Shown piece after piece: positions 53,216 through 61,728 of a DNA stretch of 64,000 nucleotides. How positions within the stretch are numbered: the first letter of the stretch is position 1; each line of letters starts with the position of its first letter. The position numbers and the translations under genes are program-made. Source of the DNA: Tenacibaculum skagerrakense (GTDB lineage Bacteria > Bacteroidota > Bacteroidia > Flavobacteriales > Flavobacteriaceae); contig NZ_SLXM01000008.1 in assembly GCF_004345825.1 (NCBI RefSeq), forward strand, positions 151,078-215,077, given 5' to 3'. The notes beneath the pieces were generated by a model that searched no databases, was not told the DNA's origin, and was given only the letters and a program-made list of their open reading frames with translations.

Positions 53216-53643
53216 GGCTGAGCGAAGTCGAAGCCAGTTAAAGTAAAATTAAATCATTTGTTTTTATAATGAGACTTATTTTTACATTCAGCTAATTTAG
53301 ATAGAAGATTGTAATTTTTCTCAATTAGAGCTAATTTCTTCTTTCTACTCCAACCCTGAATTTGTTTTTCTTTATAAAAGCTTTTTCAATGCAATCAAAG
53401 CTTTCAAGATATACTAATTCAACGGGTAATCTTTTTTTAGTATAAATAGCCCCTTTACCCTGTTGGTGTTCGATTAATCTTTTATCGATGTTAATCGTAC
53501 TACCAGTATAATAGCTTCCATCACAGCACTCCAAAATATAAACAAATCCACTTTTCATCTTTTTCATTTTTTATGGTAAGATAGGCAAAGTTTAAGTCAT
53601 TTTGTTTTTGATATTTAACAATGGGCTTCGACTTCGCTCAGCC
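53216..53643. mobile_element. Inverted-repeat element carrying a decayed GIY-YIG nuclease gene
   Basis: A 20-bp perfect inverted repeat, GGCTGAGCGAAGTCGAAGCC at 53216-53235 and its complement at 53624-53643, brackets a ~390-bp segment containing one GIY-YIG nuclease gene. The repeats are more GC-rich (65%) than their surroundings. Similar GAGCGAAGTCGAAG-type sequences occur as dispersed repeats in flavobacterial genomes as far as I recall, which would fit a small mobile unit. The segment lies between HMG-CoA reductase and the GYDIA kinase. Mobility is inferred; no target-site duplication could be identified. Confidence 0.5.
53254..53567 (-). pseudogene. GIY-YIG nuclease gene with a frameshift before the catalytic Glu
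   Basis: The protein begins with the GIY-YIG core: FVYILECCDGSYYTGST (VYI...YTG) and IDKRLIEHQQGKGAIYTKKRLPVELVY. The open frame then leaves the family pattern after IEKAF and stops at 53331 (78 residues). In another frame the DNA continues exactly as expected: YKEKQIQGWSRKKKLALIEK, with the conserved Glu, to a stop at 53254. One extra T in the short T run (53389-53392 region) would restore a 104-residue nuclease. As read, the catalytic Glu and C-terminal helix are lost, so the protein should be inactive unless the ribosome shifts frame. Confidence 0.8.
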
Positions 53644-53661
53644 ACCTGTAGCACAATACTC

Positions 53662-55395
53662 CTATGCCAATCCAAACTGTTTAAAATGATGTGTAAAATG
53701 TTTTACTTGGAATTTTTTCCAAAGGTTATAATCTAAATCGCCAAAGAAAGGATGAGTTACTATTCTCGATGGGTTCTTTTCAAAAACTTCCTTAAATAAC
53801 CTGATTTGTTTAATTAAATCTTCAATAGCTTCATGTATTGAACTAAATTGTAACGGAACAGGATTTTCAGATAAGAAAGAAGCTTTAAAGCCAATTTGTA
53901 TTTCATTATCCGTTTTTAAAAAAGGTTTTCTTCTCGCTGCTTTTTCCTCATCTACAAAAACATCAATTTTCCAATTTCCGTTCGGAATTTTAGTGATTTC
54001 ACTTAAATGTTCAATCATTTGTTGAGCATTCATGTTTCCAAAAGAAGGCTTAGAATCGTTAGTTAACAATTGTAGCTTATTTCTAACTTCCTCTTCGTTT
54101 GAATAATCAACCCAATTCACAGTTGGTTTTCTTAATGAATTCAATTTTTCTACAACAGCACTATGCGAAACAGTTCTGTTTTCAAAATAGGCGATTACTT
54201 CATCTTTTTCTGTTGGAGTAGCATGATGCTGATTTAAAATGTTCATTAAATGCATCTTCATATGTCCATGCTGAATACCTTTTGTGGTTAATGCACGTAA
54301 AGCAGCAAAATTTTGAGCTAAACCAGCTGCGGCGATAATTTGCATTAAAGTTCTGGCAGAAGGTTTTTGCATCATGTCTAAAGAAAGCTTTGCCATAGGA
54401 TGTAAAGCAGTTAAACCACCAACAGTTCCTAAGGCTAAAGGAATTTCAATCCAGAATTTGAAAATGCCATCTTTTACTTCACAATGCGTTAAACTTGTAT
54501 ACTCTCCATTTCTGGCTGCATAGGCGTGTGCACCAGATTCAATAGCTCTAAAATCATTTCCAGTAGCTAACACAACAGCATCAATTCCATTCATAATTCC
54601 TTTGTTGTGTGTTACAGCTCTGTAGGGTTCTATCTCAGCAATTTTTACAGCTTGCTCAAACTTGTAAGCAAACTTTTCTGGATTTTCTCCTCCTAATTTT
54701 TCAATAGGACAACTTACTTCAGCACGAACCAAACATTCAGGAACATAATTAGAAAGTATACTCATGATTATTTCAATCTCATCATTCTGAAACTTCTTAG
54801 CGATTGCTTCTAAACATGAATTGATAAAGTTTGCCCCCATGCTATCTTTAGTTTCAAACGTAACATGAAGTTGATAGTAGTCTGCTAATTTCTCAGTTTT
54901 GTCAACTAGTTGAATATCTAAAATTCCACCGCCTCGTTTTTCCATGTTTTTAGTTATGGATGCAGTAGCAGCATGCAATTCAGTTATGTTTTTTTGAAAG
55001 TAATCTTCAAGGTCAGCTTTAGCCCCAGCATAGATAAAATGAACTTGACCAATTTTTGTGGTAGAAATTACTTCGGTTTTAAATCCACCTCTAGTACTCC
55101 AATATTTAGCAACTTTTGAAGCGGCTGCCACAACAGAGCTTTCTTCAACTACCATAGGAACCACATATTCTCTTCCATTGATAAGAAAGTTCGGAGCAAT
55201 ACCATAAGGCATGTAAAAATTAGAGATAGTATTTTCTATAAAATCATCATGAAGTTGTTGTAATTTTTCATCTACATTCCAATATTGTTTTATAGTTTGA
55301 ATGATTTCAGGTTGACTGTTAAAATAGTTTTCAGCTAACCAATCAATTTTCTCTTCTTTACTTAGTTTTGAAAAACCAGAAATAATCTTCGACAT
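53662..55395 (-). CDS. Class II HMG-CoA reductase fused to a C-terminal DinB/DUF1569-like domain
   Basis: A 577-residue protein. Residues ~1-425 form a class II hydroxymethylglutaryl-CoA reductase: MVVEESSVVAAASKVAKYW (catalytic Glu), THNKGIMNGIDAVVLATGNDFRAIESGAHAYAAR (catalytic Lys/Asp region), and the late histidine region GIQHGHMKMHL. Family enzymes of this class have ~430 residues; here another ~145 follow, including FGNMNAQQMIEHL and THPFFGDLDYNLWKKFQVKHFTHHFKQFG, the pattern of DinB-fold/DUF1569 proteins. The enzyme makes mevalonate from HMG-CoA. The frame is continuous across the junction, so this is a genuine fusion in this sequence. Confidence 0.9.
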   Translation of the reverse strand: MSKIISGFSKLSKEEKIDWLAENYFNSQPEIIQTIKQYWNVDEKLQQLHDDFIENTISNFYMPYGIAPNFLINGREYVVPMVVEESSVVAAASKVAKYWSTRGGFKTEVISTTKIGQVHFIYAGAKADLEDYFQKNITELHAATASITKNMEKRGGGILDIQLVDKTEKLADYYQLHVTFETKDSMGANFINSCLEAIAKKFQNDEIEIIMSILSNYVPECLVRAEVSCPIEKLGGENPEKFAYKFEQAVKIAEIEPYRAVTHNKGIMNGIDAVVLATGNDFRAIESGAHAYAARNGEYTSLTHCEVKDGIFKFWIEIPLALGTVGGLTALHPMAKLSLDMMQKPSARTLMQIIAAAGLAQNFAALRALTTKGIQHGHMKMHLMNILNQHHATPTEKDEVIAYFENRTVSHSAVVEKLNSLRKPTVNWVDYSNEEEVRNKLQLLTNDSKPSFGNMNAQQMIEHLSEITKIPNGNWKIDVFVDEEKAARRKPFLKTDNEIQIGFKASFLSENPVPLQFSSIHEAIEDLIKQIRLFKEVFEKNPSRIVTHPFFGDLDYNLWKKFQVKHFTHHFKQFGLA

Positions 55396-55415
55396 TCATC
55401 TTGTTTTAGAGAAAA

Positions 55416-55423
55416 CAAAGATA
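55416..55423 (-). promoter_or_regulatory. Promoter element of the HMG-CoA reductase gene
   Basis: On the - strand TATCTTTG, an exact TAnnTTTG match about 20 bp before the start codon. Confidence 0.55.
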
Positions 55424-55543
55424 AATCTTTCAAATAAAAGAGGTCCAGATATCGTACTTTTCTGTTAAATTACTGTAAAGTTTATTATTTTTTCGTAAAC
55501 TTGGCAGTCGTTTTATCAAATTATCAAATAAATCATTTTTTTG

Positions 55544-57721
55544 ATGGGAAAATTACGCTTATTAGCAATTTTAACAGTACTGTTTATAGGAAATTGTATT
55601 ACAGTCACTTCACAAGTAAAAAAGGAAATAACTTTAGAGGAAATTTGGACAGGCACATTCTCTGCCGATCGTATGAATGCTTTAAACCCGATGAATGGAG
55701 ATTTCTATTCGGTTTTAAATTTTGATCAAGTTTCAAGAAGTACTTCTGTTGATAAATACAGTTATGCAACGCAGTCAAAAGTAGCAACTATTGTAGATAG
55801 TAAAGACCTATATAACTTAGATTATTTTACGTCATACTCTTTTAACAATGATGAAACAAAATTATTGTTAGGAACAGACTTTAAAAAAGTATACCGTCAT
55901 TCTTCAAAAGGAACTTTTTATGTATATGATGTTAAAACCAAAGAATTAACCTTATTAGGTAAAGATATTCAGGAGCCTACTTTTTCACCAGATAGCAAGA
56001 AGGTAGCATATGCTAAAGAAAATAACCTTTATGTAAGAAATTTAGAAGAAAATAGAGAAGTTAAAGTAACTACTGACGGTAAGTTTAACTCAATTATCAA
56101 TGGTACTACAGATTGGGTTTATGAAGAGGAATTTGCTTTTGTAAAAGCTTTTGATTGGAGTGCAGATAGTAATTATGTTGCGTTCTTACGTTTTAATGAA
56201 AGTGAAGTAGCTCAGTTTTCAATGAATGTAACTGGAAATGAATTATATCCTTCAATGAATACATTCAAATACCCTAAAGCAGGAGAAAAGAATGCAAAAG
56301 TTACGTTGAATCTTTTTACAGTATCAGATAAGAGCGTGAAAAAAATTGATCTTTCAAACTATGAATACATTCCAAGAATTCAATGGACGAAAGAGCCAAC
56401 GGTTTTATCAGTTACTACGTTAAATCGTCATCAAAACGATTTGAATTTATATTTCTATGACGCTAAGACGAATGCCGCTAAAGTAGTTTTGAATGAAAAA
56501 GATTCTGCTTATGTAGATGTTCAGGATAACTTAACATTTTTAGATGATAATAGTTTTATTTGGACTAGTGAAAAAGATGGTTTCAATCATATTTATCATT
56601 ACGATAAAACAGGAGCTTTAAAAAGCCAAATAACAAAAGGTAACTGGGAAGTAACAAAATATTATGGATTAGATAAGACTACGAATAAGGTGTTTTATCA
56701 GTCTGTTGAAAATGGTTCTATTAATAGAGGAGTTTATACTATTGGAATTGATGGTTCTAACAAGAAATTATTAACACCAAAAACTGGACATAGTAATGCT
56801 TCATTTAGTAAAAACATGAAGTATTTTATCAATACACATTCTTCTGCTACACAAGTTCCAACATATACCTTATATGACGGACAAGGAACTAAAATTAAGA
56901 CGTTAAAAGATAATCTTGAACTTCAAGTAAAAGTTGGAGGTTATAAAATGAGTAAGAAGGAATTCTTTACGTATAAAATTAATGGTAATGATTTAAACAT
57001 GTGGGTTATAAAGCCTGCTGATTTTGATCCAAACAAAAAATATCCATTATTGATGTTCCAATACTCAGGTCCGGGTTCTCAGCAAGTAGCAAATCGTTGG
57101 AATTCGAGCAATGATTATTGGCATCAAATGTTAGCACAGAAAGGAATTGTCGTTGCATGTGTTGATGGAAGAGGTACTGGTTTAAAAGGAAGAGATTTTA
57201 AGAAAGTTACACAAAAAGAATTGGGTAAATATGAGGTAGAGGATCAAATAGCTGCTGCTAAATTTTTCTCTACAGAGCCTTATATTGATGCTAATAAAAT
57301 TGGAATTTGGGGTTGGTCTTACGGAGGTTTTATGAGTACTAATTGTATTTTAAAAGGGAATGATGTATTCTCTATGGCAATTGCTGTGGCACCTGTAACT
57401 TCATGGCGTTTTTACGATACAGTATATACTGAACGTTATATGACAACACCACAAGAAAATGCATCTGGATATGATGAAAATTCTCCAATTACACATGCGG
57501 ATAAATTAAAAGGAAAGTATCTTTTAGTTCATGGTTCGGGAGATGATAATGTTCATGTGCAAAATACTATGAGAATGGTAAATGCTTTAGTTGAAAACAA
57601 CAAGCAGTTCGATTTGTTCATTTATCCTGATAGAGCACACGGAATATACAAAGGAAAGAATACAAGATTGCATTTATTTACGAAGCTAACCAACTTCGTG
57701 CTAGAGAATCTTAAAAACTAA
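55544..57721 (+). CDS. S9 family dipeptidyl peptidase IV
   Basis: A 725-residue exported serine peptidase that removes N-terminal dipeptides, usually after Pro or Ala. Start at ATG 55544; a TTG directly before it is also in frame. Signal peptide about residues 1-25. An eight-bladed beta-propeller (DPPIV_N) fills the first two thirds and contains DWVYEEEFAF, the double-Glu motif that anchors the substrate N-terminus. The catalytic domain shows GWSYGG (Ser592), the Asp in HGSGDDNVH and the His in PDRAHGIY. It is followed by two POT peptide transporters, forming a peptide-use module. Confidence 0.94.
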   Translation: MGKLRLLAILTVLFIGNCITVTSQVKKEITLEEIWTGTFSADRMNALNPMNGDFYSVLNFDQVSRSTSVDKYSYATQSKVATIVDSKDLYNLDYFTSYSFNNDETKLLLGTDFKKVYRHSSKGTFYVYDVKTKELTLLGKDIQEPTFSPDSKKVAYAKENNLYVRNLEENREVKVTTDGKFNSIINGTTDWVYEEEFAFVKAFDWSADSNYVAFLRFNESEVAQFSMNVTGNELYPSMNTFKYPKAGEKNAKVTLNLFTVSDKSVKKIDLSNYEYIPRIQWTKEPTVLSVTTLNRHQNDLNLYFYDAKTNAAKVVLNEKDSAYVDVQDNLTFLDDNSFIWTSEKDGFNHIYHYDKTGALKSQITKGNWEVTKYYGLDKTTNKVFYQSVENGSINRGVYTIGIDGSNKKLLTPKTGHSNASFSKNMKYFINTHSSATQVPTYTLYDGQGTKIKTLKDNLELQVKVGGYKMSKKEFFTYKINGNDLNMWVIKPADFDPNKKYPLLMFQYSGPGSQQVANRWNSSNDYWHQMLAQKGIVVACVDGRGTGLKGRDFKKVTQKELGKYEVEDQIAAAKFFSTEPYIDANKIGIWGWSYGGFMSTNCILKGNDVFSMAIAVAPVTSWRFYDTVYTERYMTTPQENASGYDENSPITHADKLKGKYLLVHGSGDDNVHVQNTMRMVNALVENNKQFDLFIYPDRAHGIYKGKNTRLHLFTKLTNFVLENLKN

Positions 57722-57748
57722 TAACAAACAACTACTAAAATACTTCGA

Positions 57749-59317
57749 ATGGATTTTTCTTTAGGACTGATAATTTTTGGATGGGTTTTCTGTTTAATAT
57801 GGATACCACTAGTTATTAAAGCAAATAGCAAGATGCACCCAAGAGCACTTTTTGTATGCTTTTTTGCCGAAATGTGGGAGCGTTTTTCCTACTATGGAAT
57901 GAGAGCTTTACTAACTTTATATATGGTAAAAGTTGTGTTTCAACAGATAACAAGTGGAGAAGCAGATGTAAAGTCTTTAGCAATTTATGGTACTTATACC
58001 GCGTCTATATATTTAGGTCCAATTATTGGAGGTATGATGGCGGATAAATTTTTAGGTTTTAGAAAATCAATTTTGTTAGGAGGAGTATTAATTAGTTTAG
58101 GGCACATTGTATTAGCTGCTCAAGGATTAATAGCAGAGACTAATGAATTTTTCTTTTTTGTAGCCCTTTCTTTTATTGTTGTGGGAACGGGTTATTTTAA
58201 ACCAAATATTTCTAGTTTTTTAGGTAAATTTTATGAACAAGATGACCCAAGAAAAGATCCAGCATACAATATTTTTTATATGGGAATAAATGTAGGAGCA
58301 TTTCTTTCAGCTTTGACGTGTGGATACTTAGGTGAATCGGTGGGTTGGCACTGGGGATTTGGATTAGCAGGAATCGGAATGTTTTTAGGGCTATATGTTT
58401 TTTGGAGAAACTTAAAGTATTTTGGAGAAAAAGGATTAGTTCCTGATGTAAAATATGATACTCAGAGTGTATTTGCTGGACTAAGCTTAAATAAAGTAAT
58501 AATTACACTTAGTTTTATTGCAGTTCCGCTTTGGGCTATCTTATTTAGTTATGATAATGTTTTTAAAGTTGGTTTAACTGGAATTACTGTTGCGGTTTTA
58601 GGTTATTTGATTTATTTAAGTTCAAAGTACGAAAATGGCTCAAGATTACTGGTTGTACTTATCCTTTTTATATTTCACGCAATGTTTTGGGCATTGTTTG
58701 AGCAAGCAGGAGGTACACTTACATTAATTACTGATAGGTTTGTTGATAGGACAATAGGAGGATCAGAAATACCTGCTTCGCAATTTCAGGCTTTAAACGC
58801 TCTATTCATTATAATATTCGCTCCTGTTTTTGCTTGGTTATGGATGAAGTTAAATAAACTTAAAGCAGAGCCTAGTACACCTTTAAAGTTTGTTTATTCT
58901 CTTGTTCTTTTGGCTTTAGGATTTCTAATAATCGTTTTAGGAGCAAAATCAGCAATGGCATCTGGAGAAAAAATTATAATATGGGCGATTATCTTCATGT
59001 ATTTATTCCATACATTAGGAGAGCTTTGCTTATCTCCAGTAGGCTTGTCTATGATTACTAAATTATCACCTTCACATATAGTTGGTTTTACAATGGGGGC
59101 TTGGTTTTTATCCTATTCAGTAGGTAATAAAATGGCTACAGAAATAGGTAAGTTAATAAGTGTTGGAGAGTTAAAAGAGAACGCATCAATGGCAGAACAA
59201 ATAAGTCCTTATGTAGATGTTTATCTTCAATGGGGAGTATATGTAGTACTTGGTTGTGCTGTTGTCTTGTTGGGCTTAGTGCCTTTGTTAAAAAAACTTA
59301 TGAAAGGAATACATTAA
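57749..59317 (+). CDS. POT-family proton-dependent peptide transporter, copy 1
   Basis: A 522-residue inner-membrane transporter of the POT/PTR2 family with about 13-14 hydrophobic segments. Signatures: FFAEMWERFSYYGMRALLTLYMV (ExxER motif in helix 1), GTGYFKPNISSFLGKFY, YNIFYMGINVGAFLSALTCGYLGE and the late FHTLGELCLSPVGLSMITKLSP. It moves di- and tripeptides with protons. It is 27 bp downstream of the DPP-IV gene, suggesting uptake of its products, and 25 bp upstream of a paralogue. Confidence 0.94.
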   Translation: MDFSLGLIIFGWVFCLIWIPLVIKANSKMHPRALFVCFFAEMWERFSYYGMRALLTLYMVKVVFQQITSGEADVKSLAIYGTYTASIYLGPIIGGMMADKFLGFRKSILLGGVLISLGHIVLAAQGLIAETNEFFFFVALSFIVVGTGYFKPNISSFLGKFYEQDDPRKDPAYNIFYMGINVGAFLSALTCGYLGESVGWHWGFGLAGIGMFLGLYVFWRNLKYFGEKGLVPDVKYDTQSVFAGLSLNKVIITLSFIAVPLWAILFSYDNVFKVGLTGITVAVLGYLIYLSSKYENGSRLLVVLILFIFHAMFWALFEQAGGTLTLITDRFVDRTIGGSEIPASQFQALNALFIIIFAPVFAWLWMKLNKLKAEPSTPLKFVYSLVLLALGFLIIVLGAKSAMASGEKIIIWAIIFMYLFHTLGELCLSPVGLSMITKLSPSHIVGFTMGAWFLSYSVGNKMATEIGKLISVGELKENASMAEQISPYVDVYLQWGVYVVLGCAVVLLGLVPLLKKLMKGIH

Positions 59318-59342
59318 GAATAATCATCAAATAATTTATTAA

Positions 59343-61115
59343 ATGAATACAGATATAGAGAATTTATTCAAAGATAAAGTTATAGGACATCCTGCTGGGT
59401 TGTTTGTTCTTTTCTTTACAGAAATGTGGGAGCGTTTTTCATATTATGGTATGAGAGCATTACTTGTGATGTTTTTCACAGCTTCCATAATGGACGAAGG
59501 TTGGGGATGGCCAAGAGAATGGGCTTATGCAATTTTTGGAACTTACACTTCTTTAGTTTATTTATCTACTCTTTTAGGAGGTTATTTTGCTGATAATGTC
59601 ATAGGAATTAGAAAAGCAGTAGTTGTCGGAGCACTATTAATGACGCTAGGACATGGTTGTATGGCTGTTGAGACTCCTTTTTTTATATATGCAGGTTTAG
59701 CTTTATTAGTATTTGGTAGTGGTTTTTTTAAACCTAACATGACCTCAATAATATCTGAAATGTATAATGGAAAACCTGAGAAGAAAGATGGTGCTTATAC
59801 TATATTTTATATGGGGGTAAATGCAGGAGCTTTTTTAGGTATTTTATTATGTGGATACTTGGGAGAAAAAATAGGATGGTCTTGGGGATTTGGAGTAGCT
59901 GGAATATTTATGCTATTCGGATTGTTACAGTTCTGGTTAATTCAAGATATTTTTGGAAATATAGGAGTTGAGGCTAAAAATAAAAACGTTGACGTTTTAG
60001 ATGAAGTTTTAGATACAGCAAAAAAGAATAACGAAGATAAAGATAAGAGAAATCCATTTACTGGTTTAGAAAAAGCATTAATTGGATTATCTTCTTTACT
60101 AGGTCTTTTATGGATATTTAATGATCCTATTTCAAAAATTTCTGAGGGGAAGTATGATATTTTTCCATTTGAAGTATTTGGTTTATCTGGTGCTACATGC
60201 GCAATAATTTTAGCGTTTATTATTTTTATAGCTCTCTTAGTTATGAGAATACCGAGATATGAGAGAATTACTAGGGATAGAATGTTAGCGGTTACGTTTT
60301 TCTGTTTTGTGACAATTTTCTTTTGGGCTGTATTTGAACAATCGCCAAGTTCATTAACAATCTTTGCTAAAGATTATACTAATAGAATACTAGAAGGAAA
60401 TTCTGCTATGATATTTAAAATTATTGATGCTTTAATTACTATTATACCTCTAGTAATTATTACCTGGGTATTATATTTATTATTTAAAAAGACTTTTAAA
60501 AGATATTCTTGGTCTAATATAGTATTAGCACTCAGTTTTGTAATTGTATGGTTTATTGCTATGTATAGATTAGTAGATAAGTTTAGTCAAGATGTTGCAG
60601 AAGTTGATGCTTCTTGGTTTGGAATATTAAATTCATTATTCATTATTACCTTGGCACCCTTATTTTCTAAATGGTGGGAGAGTAAATATAACCCTAATGC
60701 CAATATGAAATGGGCGATAGGAATGGGGTTATTAGGATTAGGAATGGCTTGTGTTGCTATAGGTTCTTCAACAATACCAGTTGGTGCAAAAACAGCTTCT
60801 GTGAGTATGATTTGGTTGGTTTTAGTATATCTTTTCCATACTATGGGTGAACTTTGTATTTCTCCAGTAGCGTTATCTTATGTGTCTAAATTGGTTCCAG
60901 GAAGAATGATTGCATTTATGTTTGGAGTATATTATTTAGCGGTTGCTATAGGAATGAAGTTAGCAGGTGTATTTGCAGAGTCTTCAGAGGCAATAGCGCA
61001 AGAAAAAGGTTTAAGTAGTTTTTTCTGGTTGTTGACATTTATTTCATTAGGGCTTGCTGTTTTATCAGCAGTGTTGTATCCAGTTATTAAGAAATTAATG
61101 CACGGAGTAAAGTAA
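59343..61115 (+). CDS. POT-family proton-dependent peptide transporter, copy 2
   Basis: A 590-residue paralogue of the preceding transporter. The same motifs occur: FFTEMWERFSYYGMRALLVMFF, GSGFFKPNMTSIISEMYNGK, YTIFYMGVNAGAFLGILLCGYLGE, and FHTMGELCISPVALSYVSKLVPG. It is longer because of a charged cytoplasmic insert at about residues 215-245 (VDVLDEVLDTAKKNNEDKDK). Tandem POT genes after a DPP-IV peptidase imply different peptide preferences. A terminator follows 27 bp after the stop. Confidence 0.94.
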   Translation: MNTDIENLFKDKVIGHPAGLFVLFFTEMWERFSYYGMRALLVMFFTASIMDEGWGWPREWAYAIFGTYTSLVYLSTLLGGYFADNVIGIRKAVVVGALLMTLGHGCMAVETPFFIYAGLALLVFGSGFFKPNMTSIISEMYNGKPEKKDGAYTIFYMGVNAGAFLGILLCGYLGEKIGWSWGFGVAGIFMLFGLLQFWLIQDIFGNIGVEAKNKNVDVLDEVLDTAKKNNEDKDKRNPFTGLEKALIGLSSLLGLLWIFNDPISKISEGKYDIFPFEVFGLSGATCAIILAFIIFIALLVMRIPRYERITRDRMLAVTFFCFVTIFFWAVFEQSPSSLTIFAKDYTNRILEGNSAMIFKIIDALITIIPLVIITWVLYLLFKKTFKRYSWSNIVLALSFVIVWFIAMYRLVDKFSQDVAEVDASWFGILNSLFIITLAPLFSKWWESKYNPNANMKWAIGMGLLGLGMACVAIGSSTIPVGAKTASVSMIWLVLVYLFHTMGELCISPVALSYVSKLVPGRMIAFMFGVYYLAVAIGMKLAGVFAESSEAIAQEKGLSSFFWLLTFISLGLAVLSAVLYPVIKKLMHGVK

Positions 61116-61141
61116 CAACTTCAACTTTAAGAATATATTAC

Positions 61142-61174
61142 AACCTATCAAAGTAAAATTTGATAGGTTTTTTT
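61142..61174 (+). terminator. Rho-independent terminator after the POT pair
   Basis: A perfect 11-bp stem AACCTATCAAA / TTTGATAGGTT with a GTAAAA loop and seven T residues. Confidence 0.92.
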
Positions 61175-61175
61175 G

Positions 61176-61183
61176 TAAATTTG
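61176..61183 (+). promoter_or_regulatory. Promoter element of the thioredoxin-fold gene
   Basis: TAAATTTG, an exact TAnnTTTG match directly after the terminator and 25 bp before the ATG. Confidence 0.6.
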
Positions 61184-61208
61184 GAATACTTATTGAGACA
61201 GATGTATT

Positions 61209-61724
61209 ATGAGAAAATTAGTATTATTAGCTGTTGTTGTTCTTTCTACAATTTCAGTGCAAGCACAAGAAGTTAATTGGTTATCATTTGAGGAGGCTTT
61301 AGAATTAAATAAAAAGAATCCGAAGCCTATTATGATTGATTTATATACAGACTGGTGTGGATGGTGTAAAAGGATGGATGCTACCACTTATAAAAATGAA
61401 GTAATCGTTAAGTATATTAATGATAATTATTATGCAGTTAAGATGGACGGAGAAGGAAAAGAAGATATTACTTTTAAAGGGAGAACTTTTAAGTTTGTAC
61501 AAAAAGGTAGAAGTAAATATCACGAATTAGCAGTAGCAATTTTGAATGGAAAATTAAGTTACCCTTCAACTGCTTTTTTTACTGCTGAGGAACAATTAAT
61601 TCAAACAGTTCCTGGCTATTTAGTAAAAGAAAAATTCGAAAAAATATTGGCTTATTTTAGTGGTGAAGCTTATAAAAATACACCTTGGAAAGATTTTGAA
61701 AAGAATTTTAAAAGTTCATTATAA
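61209..61724 (+). CDS. Periplasmic thioredoxin-fold protein with CGWC active site
   Basis: A 171-residue protein with a signal peptide (MRKLVLLAVVVLSTISVQAQ) and a thioredoxin-like domain with PIMIDLYTDWCGWCKRMDATTY; the CxxC is CGWC, like DsbD-gamma and DUF255-type folds. A cis-proline equivalent is in LSYPSTAFFT. It probably acts as a periplasmic thiol-disulfide protein; the partner is unknown. It is a single-gene unit with its own promoter and ends 4 bp before the convergent comEC stop. Confidence 0.88.
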   Translation: MRKLVLLAVVVLSTISVQAQEVNWLSFEEALELNKKNPKPIMIDLYTDWCGWCKRMDATTYKNEVIVKYINDNYYAVKMDGEGKEDITFKGRTFKFVQKGRSKYHELAVAILNGKLSYPSTAFFTAEEQLIQTVPGYLVKEKFEKILAYFSGEAYKNTPWKDFEKNFKSSL

Positions 61725-61728
61725 GAAC

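Noticed and set aside
55501..55725. A 74-codon + frame across the start of the DPP-IV gene
   Set aside because: It overlaps the signal peptide and first propeller residues of DPP-IV in another frame and has no recognisable feature.
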